From Persicaria tinctoria (lineage: Eukaryota; Streptophyta; Magnoliopsida; Caryophyllales; Polygonaceae), in NCBI GenBank assembly GCA_037127255.1, contig JBANSL010000004.1, forward strand, positions 39,024,467 through 39,088,466: a stretch of 64,000 bases of DNA. Reading direction: 5' to 3'. Both the position numbers and the translations under genes were made by a program. The notes under the pieces were generated by a model. That model was not told the origin of the DNA, searched no databases, and saw only the letters and a program-made list of their open reading frames with translations. Of this stretch, positions 23,022-34,401 are shown in pieces. The first letter of the stretch is position 1. Every line of letters begins with the position of its first letter.

Positions 23022-23802
23022 AGGTTAATGCAAGTTCTTTACTCTCTTGATTTCTTATTTGAGTGATTTATTTTTCGTGCCTATTTTTTCACCATAGCCG
23101 CTGCATAAAAGCTAAATCTTTATTGTTCACCCATCAAACTTGGCACTTTATTTTTGTTATTCTTTGTTTGGATCTTTAATTTCGAAGATATTGAGTTCTT
23201 GACTGCAAGTTGTGATCTTTTATTCCTAGTTGCTACATATCATGCCTATGACTGTGATTCTTGGATTAAAAGCATTATATGAAATTGCACCACTAAAGAA
23301 CCCAAATTTCTCCAGTTTCTAGCCTATTTTCCTACTTTTCTTTATTTTTGCTTACTTTTACATCATCGCAGCTTGTTATTTTTTTTTATTTTTTTTTTCT
23401 TGCTCTTCATTTTTCGGTTGCTGCCTTCCTATTACAGCAGCTAGTTCATAGTTAAAAAAAAAACAGCAAAGCCGAAGCATAATTCAAAAAAAGAAAAGAA
23501 AAAAAAGAGCATTCTTTCGTTTACATTGTTGAGTTAGTAACTCTTCCTTGTTAGTTCTTTGATTGCTACATGTTAGATGATCTAATCGGTTTTAAGCATT
23601 AGAAAAGAACCCTGCTTGTGTGATTTTGTGCTATGCCGACACTGGAGCCTTGGTCACACCTAGGGGTGGGCACAAATCCCGCAAATCCCGTCCCGTCCCG
23701 ATCCCGGTGGGATTTGTAAAAAAATAATTCAATCCCGTCCCGCAAAACATACGCGGGACGGGACGCGGGACGGAGAGTTCTCGTCCCGCAAATCCCGTCC
23801 CG

Positions 23803-23840
<38 letters not shown>

Positions 23841-24750
23841 TTAATAAAAATATCTAAGAATATATTTATATTACATATTGACAATTAATTATTAGGCAAC
23901 AAGATTACTAGAAATTATATACTGTAGGAAGTGCAAGTCATGCCTACAAACAAACAGTACGTAGCAATTGTTGAATTGAACTAGGAATATGTGAAGCTAA
24001 TTATCTATGCCTAACCACAATAGCACTCCAAAGTCTTTACTTATTTAGCATGAACCCAAGAGGCCGTGTTATTATTTTATTTATTTTTTGACTAATTATT
24101 TAAGAGTTTAAGAGTATAGGTAAGAATTTATTTTTGGAGTTTATTGTATTATTTTGGAATTTTTTTTTACGAGGGACAAGTCCCGTCCCGTCCCGATCCC
24201 GTCCTGTCCCGTGAGGGATAAGACCCTGCGGGATTTGAAAAAAAACAATTCAATCCCGTCCCAATCCCGTCCCGCAAAAAATACGAGGGATGGGATGCGG
24301 GATTACCCCAATCCCGTCCCGTCCCGTCCCATGCCCACCCCTAGTCACACCCCTTTTTTTCTGAACCGTGTTGCAACCGTCAGATAATAGTTGACGGAGT
24401 GTGTGCACTTGATTGCCCTTGTGATTGCTATTATCGATTATTACACATTTATGTTATTCAAGCATCACATTGTAGTTCTTTTTCTATACACATTCAGCCG
24501 CTTGTTTATACTTGCTATCCTTGATATCCGACTTTGTGGCTGATTTAATTTGCAATTTTGATTATTACTTGCTGTCTTCTTCAATATTGCAAAATTCTGT
24601 GTCCAGGGGAATTGCTTGAGTATTGTGCCTTGTTTTCTCGCTCTAGGATTTCTGAAAACTTGAATCACTCTTACGAATCACTAGAGCTTGCATTACTTGG
24701 TTTCTGGTCTTTGCTTCGTTTACTTGTTGCTCTTCTGATATTGTAGGAAT
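23022..24750 (+). other. Element B untranslated leader, interrupted by an hAT element
   Basis: T-rich sequence with no credible ORF, split by the 683-bp insertion at 23661. It ends ...GATATTGTAGGAAT just before the gag ATG at 24751. Confidence 0.65.
23661..24343 (+). mobile_element. Non-autonomous hAT-type element (683 bp)
   Basis: Inverted ends TAGGGGTGGGCA and TGCCCACCCCTA with a perfect 8-bp target duplication GTCACACC (23653-23660 and 24344-24351). Both ends carry dense subterminal arrays of CCCGTCCCG-type repeats in inverted relation (23679-23810 and 24177-24330). The core is AT-rich with no transposase. The 8-bp duplication and end sequence fit hAT. Confidence 0.93.
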
Positions 24751-26839
24751 ATGTCGAACGATAGCGACCCCAACCCTTCCCCTACCCCACCTGCTGGCAT
24801 TTCTGCTTCTGATATGCAATTCATTATTAACTCTGCTATCCAAGAATCTACTCTGGTTGTGCGTAAGGAACTGGCAGAGGCTGAAAATCGTCGAGCTATC
24901 GAACGTAAAGAGGACCGCGTATTCTTCTCTGACCTCATCAAACAGGCAGTCGCGCGGCAATTGGAGGAGGCAAAACAGGTGGAGGCTTCTGGATCTACAC
25001 CTCCCTCTGGAGGTAAGCCGCCTCCACCACCCCCAGATACTACACCTCCTACAGGTAATCCGCAACCTGCAGGTAACAACTTTTATTCTGCTAAACCTCC
25101 CCCTTCTGGTCAATTACATTATCAGCTTAAGTCTGCTACTCCTAACCCTTTCACTAGAGAGAATGACAACGATCATCTAGCGGGCTTCAATGGCCACCAG
25201 GATCCGTGAGCACACCCCACCACGGCATCAGCAAGGGAGGCCACATCAGCGTCATCAGCAGCCGTTTCATACCCGTGCTAACTGGGATGACAGCCGCAGC
25301 AATAATGATCTGTATGAGACGCCACATTTAGAGGATGCTTACCATGAGGTAAATCCTAACATTGATGATTTACCCCCTCCTAATTTTGGTCATCCTAGAT
25401 TTGATAATGCTCAAGCTATACAGAGACGAGATGTTAAGCTTAAACTATAAACCTTTGATGGTAATACTGATCCTGAAACTTATCTTGTTTGGGAAAATCA
25501 TACTGACTATCTGCTTGAACATTTACGCTATGAGGAAACGGAGAAGTTAGAAGTTGTTATATTGCATTTAGTAGGTAAAGCTCGCACCTGGTGGTTCCGC
25601 ACTCGTGAGATGCGCCGTCGTCAGGACAAGCAGCCTGTTGAAACCTGGCCACAACTTCGCTATCTCCTAAAAAAGAGACATGTGCCTGAGGAATACACAG
25701 AGTCCATGAGGATACAGCTCGCTTCCTGCCGCCAAGGAACTCGCTCTCCTAATGACTACATAGATGAGCTTGAACGGCTCTCCCATCAGGCTAATGTTTA
25801 TCTTACTGAACGTGCTTTGTGTACTCAATTTCTTGCTGGTCTTAATATTTCTATTAAAAATCCTTTATCTATCCATTCCATTAGAGATATTAACACTTTG
25901 ACTCATAAAGCACAACTTATGTATGAACAACAGCAGCAACAACTTCGGCAACAGAAGACTAGATTCGATCAGACCTCGCAAGGTCGCAGGTTTATTCCCT
26001 TTAACCCTTCTAGTCAATCTAAGCCTTCTACATCTAACCCTTGTATGCAGAAAAAGGGAGTTTCTAACTCACCTCAACAGGGTTATCAGGTTGAAACTAG
26101 AAGAGTTGCTGCACCTTCTACAGATCGCAATAAAGACATCCGCTGCTTCACTTGTGGTGGTTTTGGGCATGTCTCTCGCAATTGCCCTCAGAAAAGGAAG
26201 GTTCTTTTCAATGATTTGGGAGACCGTTACTATGAGGAGGGGACTGTTGAGGACCATGTAATTTCGAGTGAAGTGGAGGAGGACCAGCCATCTGAACCTA
26301 TTGAGGAGATCGACACATCAGAATATGACAACGTGCTCTGCCTTGTCAACCGGCGGGTCCTACACATTCAGGAATCTCCCATGGCTGATCAAAAGGAGAA
26401 CATCTTCCACACTAGATGTGTGGTTCGCGAAGCTACTTTAAACCTCATCATCGATGGTGGGAGTTGCTGCAATCTCATCAATGAAAAGGTAGTGGATTTC
26501 CTCCATTTAACTACTACTCCTAGAGCTACTCACTATGGATTAAATGGCATTACTGATGATGGTTCTGATATAATGGTCACCAAACAATGTTTAGTTTCCC
26601 TTTCTATTGGATCATATCATGATAAAATATTATGTGATGTTGCTCGCATGGATTGTAGTCATATCTTGTTAGGACGTCCTTGGTTATATGATCGTTCTGT
26701 TCTTCATGATGGTCGTGCAAATACATATGCTTTCACCTATGATGGGAGGAGAGTTACTCTCCTACCCCCTTTCACCACAAACTATTCTGAAGGACCAGGT
26801 TCGCAAGAAGTAACAACAGGACGCCCAGAAGGAAGCTGA
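24751..26839 (+). pseudogene. Element B gag and protease
   Basis: Opens MSNDSDPNPSPTPPAG at 24751. It has a frameshift near 25195 and one in-frame TAA at 25448-25450 (in KLKL-stop-TFDGNTDPETYL). From 25562 it runs open for 425 codons: capsid-like Retrotrans_gag region (ARTWWFRTREM...ASCRQGTRSPNDYIDELERL), glutamine-rich stretch, CCHC zinc knuckle C195/C198/H203/C208, and retropepsin DGGS at 298-301 with LLGRPWLYDR. Role: particle protein and polyprotein protease. After 26839 the frame shifts into an alanine/proline-rich spacer. The damage makes a functional product unlikely. Confidence 0.85.
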
Positions 26840-27149
26840 GATGAAGGAGAAGCTCAAGGAGCTCTCGGCCAAGCAGGCCGCACCCGCTGCCACTACTGCC
26901 GCGCCCGCGGCCCCACCAGCAGCGCCCGCGGCTCCCTCGGCACCAACTTTTCCCCCCTCAACGTCCACTCAGCCCTCTTCTGCATCACTTAAGGGCTCTG
27001 TCGAACGTCGATCTTTGGTCTCTCAACCTCAAAAAGGGACCATTACATGGAATGCTCATCGACCTCATATTCTTCTGGTAATGAAACAGGTATTACTTAA
27101 TGTTGAATTGAGTCATATTCCTGCACCTATTGCCGCTCAATCAACCAAA
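26840..27149 (+). pseudogene. Element B protease-RT spacer
   Basis: Frame EKLKELSAKQAAPAATTAAP continues the polyprotein in a different frame and ends near 27150. The N-terminal fingers of RT expected here are deleted. Confidence 0.6.
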
Positions 27150-28709
27150 TAACGGTTAAGTATCGCCACCCTATTCCCCGTTTAGATGATATGCTTGATG
27201 AACTTCATGGTGCTTCTATTTTTTATAAAATTGAACATAGAAGTGGATATCATCAAATTAGGATGAAATAGGGAGATGAATGGAAAACGACTTTTAAAAA
27301 TAAGTATGTCTTATATGAATGGTTAGTAATGCCTTTTGGATTAACAAATGCACCTTCTACTTTTATGAGGCTTATGAACCATGTTCTTAGAAGACACTTA
27401 GGAAAATTTGTCGTTGTCTATTTTGACGATATCTTAATCTATAGTAAGAATATGCATGATCATTTAAGTCACATAAAATTGGTTTTTGATTGTCTTAGGA
27501 AAGAGAAATTATATGCCAATTTAAAGAAGTGTTCTTTTGCATCCGAGTCTACCATTTTTCTTGGTTTTGTAGTGACTGCATCTGGATTAAAGGTGGGTGA
27601 GGAAAAGATTCGTGCTATTCAGGAGTGGGCCAGGCCGAACACACCCACTCATGTCCGCTCATTCTTGGGCCTTGCTGGTTTCTATCGACGCTTTGTCAAA
27701 GACTTCAGCCTGATTGCCGCCCCCCTACATGAGCTGACAAAGAAAGATGTGACATTTCGCTGGACTGACTCGCATCAAAAGGCTTTCGACGCCCTCAAGG
27801 ATCGCCTGACACACACCCCAGTGTTGCAGTTACCTGACTTTGCTCAACCTTTTGAGCTCGAGTGTGACGCTTCTGACACTGGCATTGGAGGGGTCCTGCT
27901 GCAGAACAAACGTCCCATCGCCTACTTCAGCGAAAAGTTGGGCTTCGCTGAGCTCAACTATTCTACCTACGACAAGGAGCTATTTGCACTAGTTCGCTGC
28001 TTACAGACTTGGCAACATTACCTCTGGCCTAAGGAGTTTGTGATTCATTTGGATCATGAAGCTCTAAAGTATCTCAAAGGACAAGCAGTGCTCAGCAGGC
28101 AACTTGCTCGATGGGTGGAGTTTATAGAGACCTTTTTCTATGTGGGTCACCACAAGAAAGGAAAGGATAATGTGGTAGCTGACGCGCTATCACGCAGGTA
28201 TGTCTTCTTAAACCATATGGATGCACATGTTTTGGGTTTTTCTATGATAAAGGAACTGTATGCTTCTGATGGTTTCTTTAAAACTATATATGCTCAATGT
28301 GTGTCTAAAGGTGAAGTTGATTCATATTTTCTTGATAATGGTTATTTGTTTGAGATGGGCAAGCTTTGTATCCCATCTTCTTCTATTCGCCGATTCTTAA
28401 CTCAAGAAATTCATGAATCTAGAGGACATGGTGGTTTCGAAAAAACCTTAGCTGGACTTAAGGAACATTACTTTTGGCCTAAAATGTCTAATTATGTGCT
28501 GAGATTTGTCAAAAGTTGTGTTACATGTGCTAAAGCCAAATCGAAATCTAATGCTAATGGTCTATACCAACCTTTGCCTATTGCTAATGCACCCTGGGAA
28601 GATGTTTCTATGGATTTTATTGTAGGATTATCTAGAACTTCTAAGGGTCATGATTCCATATTTGTTGTTGTAGACAGATTTTCCAAAATGGCTCATTTTA
28701 TTCCATGCT
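27150..28709 (+). pseudogene. Element B reverse transcriptase, RNase H and integrase N-terminus
   Basis: Starts [20 protein letters not shown], has a TAG after GYHQIRMK, then is open from 27329. The RT catalytic YFDD is at 27419-27430. Next come [13 protein letters not shown] and [15 protein letters not shown]. RNase H follows with [19 protein letters not shown] and [10 protein letters not shown]. The integrase zinc region ([11 protein letters not shown]) and first catalytic aspartate (SMDFIVGL) are present. The sequence stops after MAHFIPC at about 28709, where 3' DNA of a T element begins at a shared TTTCTTTAC. The second and third integrase residues are absent. This is the only recognisable RT of any kind I found in the window. 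Confidence 0.88.
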
Positions 28710-29200
28710 TTCTTTACTGTTGTTTTTATACAGTGAGGACACTGTAATGTTTCAGTATGATGTGGGGGAAGGGCTTACTTTGTGCATATTTGAAGTTTAT
28801 TTCTTGAATTGCTTATGCATGGCTATTTTGTAATTGATTATCAATCTATGTGCTCATATGCATGTTTTCCAAAGTTCATAAACATCACCCCTATTGAAAA
28901 TTTTTTATTAGTGTCATGGAAGTTATATTGAACTCGACGATGCAACATTGGATTCATTAGAGATATAGCATGAAATTGCCTAGTAAAGGGAAGCCACAAT
29001 GAAGTGCATTATTTTATTGAAAACCATGAAAGGAGGTAAAATTGAAGTTGCTTTTGACATATTGCATGATAAGAGGATAAAGGACTTTATATTTTCCACA
29101 TAATGCTCATATTTTGATATTCCTAGCCATACCTATGCTTATATGCATCACAAAAGTCATATTATGCCTTATTTCAATTATGTCTCCACATGATCTAAAT
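28710..29200 (+). other. Family T 3' spacer, first part
   Basis: Plus-strand non-coding T sequence matching 59515-60010, beginning in the block with ATACAGTGAGGACACTGTAA and a PPT-like GATGTGGGGGAAGGG. The 5' part of this T element is missing at the junction with element B. The hAT-type element interrupts at 29201. Confidence 0.75.
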
Positions 29201-29449
29201 TAGGGGTGGGCACGAGACGGGATAGGGCCGGGACGAGATTCGTCCCGCGAAATTTTTTCGGGACGGGATTGACATTTGTTTTTCGGGACGGGATGGTGTC
29301 TGGACGGGACGGGATCGGGACGGGACAGGCCTTGTCCCGCATATAAAAATAATAAAATATTATATAAATTTGCAAAGTGAAAAATGCTTTCAAAATTCAT
29401 TATTTAGTATAATATGTTGAATACGGTATTATTCTCAACTATATTATTC

Positions 29450-29512
<63 letters not shown>

Positions 29513-29684
29513 ATTATAATACTATTATTAATTCATACAATGATTGTATAATTAATTATAATGTTCAACATATTTGGCTACATTATCTTACTAGATCAGG
29601 ACGGAAAGGAATTGAGACGAGATTTACCAATATTGTCTAATTATCGATTGATAGTCAGGAAGAATACCGTATTTAATTAGCTAT

Positions 29685-30050
29685 TTGCTTCTTGTAACTC
29701 TAAATGGGCAGGATGTGTGTGTCGATCTGATGGGATCCTCTCCATTGACTCAGTCTGGAATTTCTGACTTTATGCCTGGTAGTGCTGTTGTTGATGCTGC
29801 TCGACGTAAGTGTGTCAAGTATCGAGATTTGTGTACGGCGGCTGGTTATGGTTTCCTACCCTTCTCATTCTCTTCGTTGGGGGAGTTGGATACAAATGCG
29901 GTTGCATTGCTGAAGCGGATTCAGAAATTCTCGGTATCTCAGGATGTTGGGGCTCGTGCTGCACGTTATATTTTTACTAGACTTGGCTTTGTTATCGCTA
30001 AAGGAGTGGGTGCCCAGATAGTATCTCGATTGCCCACTAATTTCTTGTAA
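29685..30050 (+). pseudogene. RTE-type LINE C-terminal module, copy 1
   Basis: Frame containing FMPGSAVVDAARRKCVKY, GFLPFSFSSLGELDTNAVAL and FVIAKGVGAQIVSRLPTN, stopping at 30050. Sequences of this kind follow the RT domain in plant RTE-like non-LTR elements. The stop codon is only about ten bases before a (TAA)n tract, the 3' end type of that clade. No RT domain is present. The class assignment is from recall of the pattern and is less certain than the repeat structure. Confidence 0.55.
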
Positions 30051-30058
30051 TATGTTTT

Positions 30059-30120
<62 letters not shown>

Positions 30121-30139
30121 TAATAATAATAATAATAAT
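30051..30139 (+). repeat. (TAA)n tract after LINE module 1
   Basis: Near-perfect ATA/TAA triplets from about 30060 to 30139 joining the two LINE modules. Confidence 0.9.
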
Positions 30140-30460
30140 ATGGGTACTTCTATTTTTAGCTCTTCTGGTCTTTCAGGTTTTATTCCAGGTAGGGGGGCTA
30201 AGGTAGCTGCTGAAAACAAAAGGAAAAAATATGAGGAGGTTTGCAGAGAAAAAGGATATCATTTCATACCGTTTTCCTTTTCAACTATTGGTGACTTAGG
30301 GGATAATGCCATGGGACTTCCCAAGCGGGTGGGTGGGGTCGCTAAGGGGATACCTGGGAATAGTAGGGATAGTTGTCACACTTTGATTAGAGTTGCTTTT
30401 ATTATTCAGAAGGGTTGCGGAGCTCAGCTTGTTAGCCGGCTCCCATCCAATTTCATGTAA
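30140..30460 (+). pseudogene. RTE-type LINE C-terminal module, copy 2
   Basis: Divergent homologue of the module at 29685: FIPGRGAKVAAENKRKKYEE, YHFIPFSFSTIGDLGDNAM, FIIQKGCGAQLVSRLPSNFM, stop at 30460, again followed at once by (TAA)n. The order module-(TAA)n-module-(TAA)n suggests successive insertion into the microsatellite tail of the first or a tandem 3' end. Confidence 0.55.
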
Positions 30461-30487
30461 ATATTTTGATAATAATAATAATAATAA

Positions 30488-30553
<66 letters not shown>

Positions 30554-30957
30554 TAATAATAATAATAATGATAAATAATATTACTTATTTTTATTGCTAT
30601 TATTATAAAATAATTAAACTTTACAAGAAAAAAATATAATATGATATAATAATAATAATATAATAATAATAATAATTTTATTATAAATTAATATTATTAT
30701 TAAATTGAAAATTATTATTATTATTATAATATTATATTATTATTATAAATTAATAATAATAATAATTATTATTATTATTATAAATTATTATTATTATTAT
30801 AAATTAATATTATTATAATATTATATATTATTATTATTATTATTATTATAAATTGAAAATTATTATTATAGTTATAAATAATATTTGCTCAAAATAATAA
30901 TACTAATAATATATTATTATTATTCTATAATATTATAATATTATTATTATTATAAAA

Positions 30958-30998
<41 letters not shown>
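30461..30998 (+). repeat. Long (TAA)n/(ATT)n tracts
   Basis: Triplet repeats with interruptions, switching strand sense near 30690. Inverted (TAA)/(TTA) arms here and at 29447-29511 could fold on each other. Confidence 0.9.
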
Positions 30999-31000
<2 letters not shown>

Positions 31001-31182
31001 GCGGGACGGGACGGGATTTGCGGGATCCCACCGGGATCGTCCCGCGTTTCGTCCCGCATAATTTTTGCGGGATGGGATCGGGACGGGATTCGCTATTTTG
31101 TCCTAAATCCCACCGGGATCGGGACGGGATCGGGACGGGACCGGGACAGGATCGGGATTTGCGGGATTTGTGCCCACCCCTA

Positions 31183-31936
31183 ATCTAAATATTGCCCATT
31201 CTTTACCTTATTTCCTTATCCGGGAATTATATTGAGAATGATGTCACATTATGTAGATTATTATATGGTGTTGTGTTTTTATATATCATTATTTGAGTTT
31301 GGCAGAAAAGTTTCAAAAATATGGAAAATTTAACGAGTGAAAGAAAATCTGGTCACCTCAGGAGATAAAGGTAGATCGACCCTGCATGCGTTGAGATAAT
31401 AGTTCCGCGGGATGGGACACCAAGGTGAGGAGTCCGAAGCACTAAGTATCCGGGGCCATTCATGACACCCATGTTTCTGACTCGCGAGAAGGCATTGCTG
31501 AGGTTAGAGAGGTAAAAGGCATTATAATGAAAAAAAGCAATGAGCGAATGAGCGAAAGGTGAAAAATCAAAGGAAGAAGGAACGTGGTATGAAAGTTTGG
31601 GAATTACTCCATTTCCCCGGATCATTAGCACCACATGGCCAAATATATCCCACCTTTTGCCTTTTACCAATCTACTCCTTATTGAGCTTAATTAAAGTCC
31701 TCTTGATTATTGTTGTTTTGTCACTTATGAATTGTTTTTGCATAACCCTCCTTTTGTGTGCAGATGTTGCTTTTATTGCACATGCATGGATTTGAGGCAT
31801 AAGTACCTTTTCAAGGATGGTAATTGATTGCAGAGTTATATGAGAATGAATCTATAATGTTGAGGGTTTAAGTTCTTCCCATCTATGACCATTAAAAGTA
31901 TTGCTTGAGGACAAGCAAGCTTAAGTATGTGATGTT
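31183..31936 (+). other. Family T 3' spacer, second part, with PPT
   Basis: Resumes with the duplicated ATCTAAAT and continues T sequence to the box TTGAGGACAAGCAAGC and the degraded PPT TTAAGTATGTGATGTT (31922-31936). No ORF is supported. Confidence 0.8.
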
Positions 31937-32681
31937 TGTTGTGCGCCTAAATTGCCATGTTTTATACTTACTTTCATATCGATTTCTGCATGCATTTCAG
32001 ATCATTGGGTTAGAATTGTACAGAATCTATGTAGTTTATGGTTATTTGCCAAATTTTGGAGTCTACACTAGTTTTTGTTTAATTTTGCAGAAACGGAGGT
32101 AATTTACAGCAATTCCGAGAAATGATGAAAAGCTCGAAGACAACTACAGAAAGTCCAAGATCAAGTAGGAGCTGAACCAGGACAAATCGAGCAGAAATCA
32201 AGGAAGGATTACTAGTCATAGACTAGTTGAGATCGACCAACTTTAGTCGATATCGAGTAACTTCAGTCAGATTTACACGAAGTCGAGGAGAGATCCACTC
32301 GAGAAGCTCAGAGCTACTCGACGTCGAGTAACCCTACTCGATGCCGACTACACGTCGAATGCCCAGATGGTAGCCGAGCTCGAGTGCAACACATGGAGAC
32401 ACGAGCTAGTCGACGTCGACTACACCTTGTCGATGTCGAGTACACACATGCGTTAGTCCGAGTCTGATATCGAGTGTGTGCCGAGAAGATAGATTACTTG
32501 CAAGTAAAGATATGTGGAATTCTATCCATCCACATGAAGATCTATCAAGTTCAAGAGGGATTTATCCACATTAGTCTTATTTACTTATAGAATTATTCAT
32601 TAAGTTTTATCTTATGTTTTCAGACAGAAAGTTTTAGATATAGATAGATTGTTCTTTCCTAGATTAGCTAGGGTTGAACAC

Positions 32682-32689
32682 TATAAATA
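32682..32689 (+). promoter_or_regulatory. TATA box of T LTR-e
   Basis: TATAAATA in the conserved block before GGCCCTAGGG. The transcript would begin shortly upstream of the GA run. Confidence 0.6.
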
Positions 32690-32746
32690 AGGCCCTAGGG
32701 ACTGAGTTTTAGGTATTTTTCAACAGACAATTCATAGCATATAGCG

Positions 32747-32750
<4 letters not shown>

Positions 32751-32813
<63 letters not shown>
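32751..32813 (+). repeat. (GA)31 microsatellite in LTR leader
   Basis: Uninterrupted GA repeat about 65 bp downstream of the TATA box. Other T LTRs have only a short imperfect GA-rich run here (for example 4550-4570). Confidence 0.95.
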
Positions 32814-32819
<6 letters not shown>

Positions 32820-33733
32820 CGAGTGGAGTTTGTTTGGCGGGAGCAGAATTGGCTTTGATAGGTTGTAAGATTTATTTTGTTTCATTAATGCAATTTAGTT
32901 CCTTTTTGTTATTGATGAGTTTCTTGATAATGAAGAGCGAGTAGTCACCCAACTTCTAGGGTCGGGGTGAGCTCGACGGTAGCCATGTAAGGTAATGCGA
33001 TAAACGTACAATCTTTTGATGCGGTTTCATCTTCTATCCCTATGAGCATGATTCTTTTGCGACAGTTGAAGGTGATCCTTATTTGTGTTATTGAAGCAAA
33101 AGTGATCTTAATACAACTTGGATTAATTATGTGAAAAGGCTTATTAACAATTAGGGTTTATGCGAAAACCTCTATTTTCCTATTTGTTAGTACATGAGGT
33201 TATTTGATGAAAAGCATTATCTTTTATGCCTTTATGCATTATTTTATATAATTATCGTTGTGGCATTGAAACTCCGATATTGGATGTCTTTTTGTATACT
33301 GAATTTATTCCCACCAAATTCGTGTTTACATTCGTTGTTTACTTGCGAAAAGTTACAATTTTTTATTTTGCACTACTCTTAATCGACGACATTGGTCGAT
33401 GTCGAGTGCTATAGTTGTCGACTTCGATTACATCTACTCGAGATCGATTAGCTTTCGTTTGTTTTTGCGTTTCTTTCCTTCTGTTTTGTAGTTATACTCG
33501 ACTGAGTAGTCGACGTCGAGGACACTAGTTGACGTCGAGTACTTCCTGAGTCGAATTCGAGAGGATCTGCAACGAAAAAGGCGGGCGCTGACACGCTTCC
33601 TCGTGGATTGATCCTGACTACATTCTACTACAACGGGAGGAAGTCTGGTATTTATTTGCTTGGACATGAGTTGGTTTTCTTTTATTAATTTTATTTACTT
33701 CAATACTAGACATATAATCCTCTTGCAACAACA

Positions 33734-34401
33734 GGTACCCATACTCATGCCCGATGGTGTTGGGCTATCTCATCATCAATATGCTTATGTAACGACAATA
33801 CTGACTCAGGACAAACCATATGTGGCTGGGCTACCCTATGACCCTAGGAAAAGACTCTAGGACTCACATATCACGACCGTGCTCTTTTAAAAAGCATAAA
33901 GAATAGGGATGCTCATTCATAAATGCAAGTCCTAAGCATGATACTACATGACATGCTTTTATGCATATGTAACACCTACATACTATATGACACATCAGAC
34001 ATGAGGTCCTGGTTACTGAGTAAGCTCCCGTAGGAAACTTACTTGGAGACGCGCAGAATCCAAGCAATCAAGATCAATAATAAGAAATGTCCAATAGATC
34101 ACATATCACCCAACAAACATAGAAATATGCATAAGTCTATCTAAGTCACAGAAGGCGCCTCTAACTATCATACATAACTTCACATATCTCATTTCTGATT
34201 ATTCCATCTTATCTCATCACAAATCATTCCATGTTCATATCATCTCAACATATAATATCTCATCCATCATCTCATCTTGCATCATCATATAACATTTCAT
34301 ATCTTATTTAAAATTCACATAATTCTCAAGCAGGATTCAACAATAAATTCACCGAGTTAAATCAAGTAAATCATTTCTAATCTTATTTAAAATTCACATA
34401 A
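33734..34401. other. Unassigned DNA right of T LTR-e
   Basis: No convincing ORF. Positions 34180-34320 are a degenerate low-complexity run of CATCTCAT/CATATC words. The origin is not recognised. Confidence 0.4.

Larger units (their letters stand above)
29201..31182 (+). mobile_element. hAT-type element (1982 bp) carrying LINE fragments
   Basis: Inverted ends TAGGGGTGGGCA and TGCCCACCCCTA, perfect 8-bp target duplication ATCTAAAT (29193-29200 and 31183-31190), and the same CGGGACGGGA subterminal arrays (29215-29340 and 31000-31170) as the 683-bp element. The interior differs completely: two RTE-like protein fragments and very long (TAA/ATT)n tracts. There is no transposase ORF. It is inserted in the 3' spacer of a T element. 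Confidence 0.92.
31937..33733 (+). mobile_element. Family T 3' LTR (LTR-e), CG/TG subfamily
   Basis: 1797 bp, TGTTGTGCG...CAACAACA. It contains TCGA decamers mainly with CG or TG centres (for example 32410-32439), TATAAATA at 32682, a perfect (GA)n run, and a U5 decamer cluster at 33390-33540. No PBS follows, so it is the downstream LTR. Flanking DNA begins GGTAC at 33734. Confidence 0.87.

Noticed and set aside
23811..23833. TATA-type promoter in the (TA)n run of the hAT element
   Set aside because: A simple repeat without initiator context or downstream gene.
30393..30578. ORF with isoleucine/asparagine runs
   Set aside because: It is translation of a (TAA)n/(ATA)n microsatellite.
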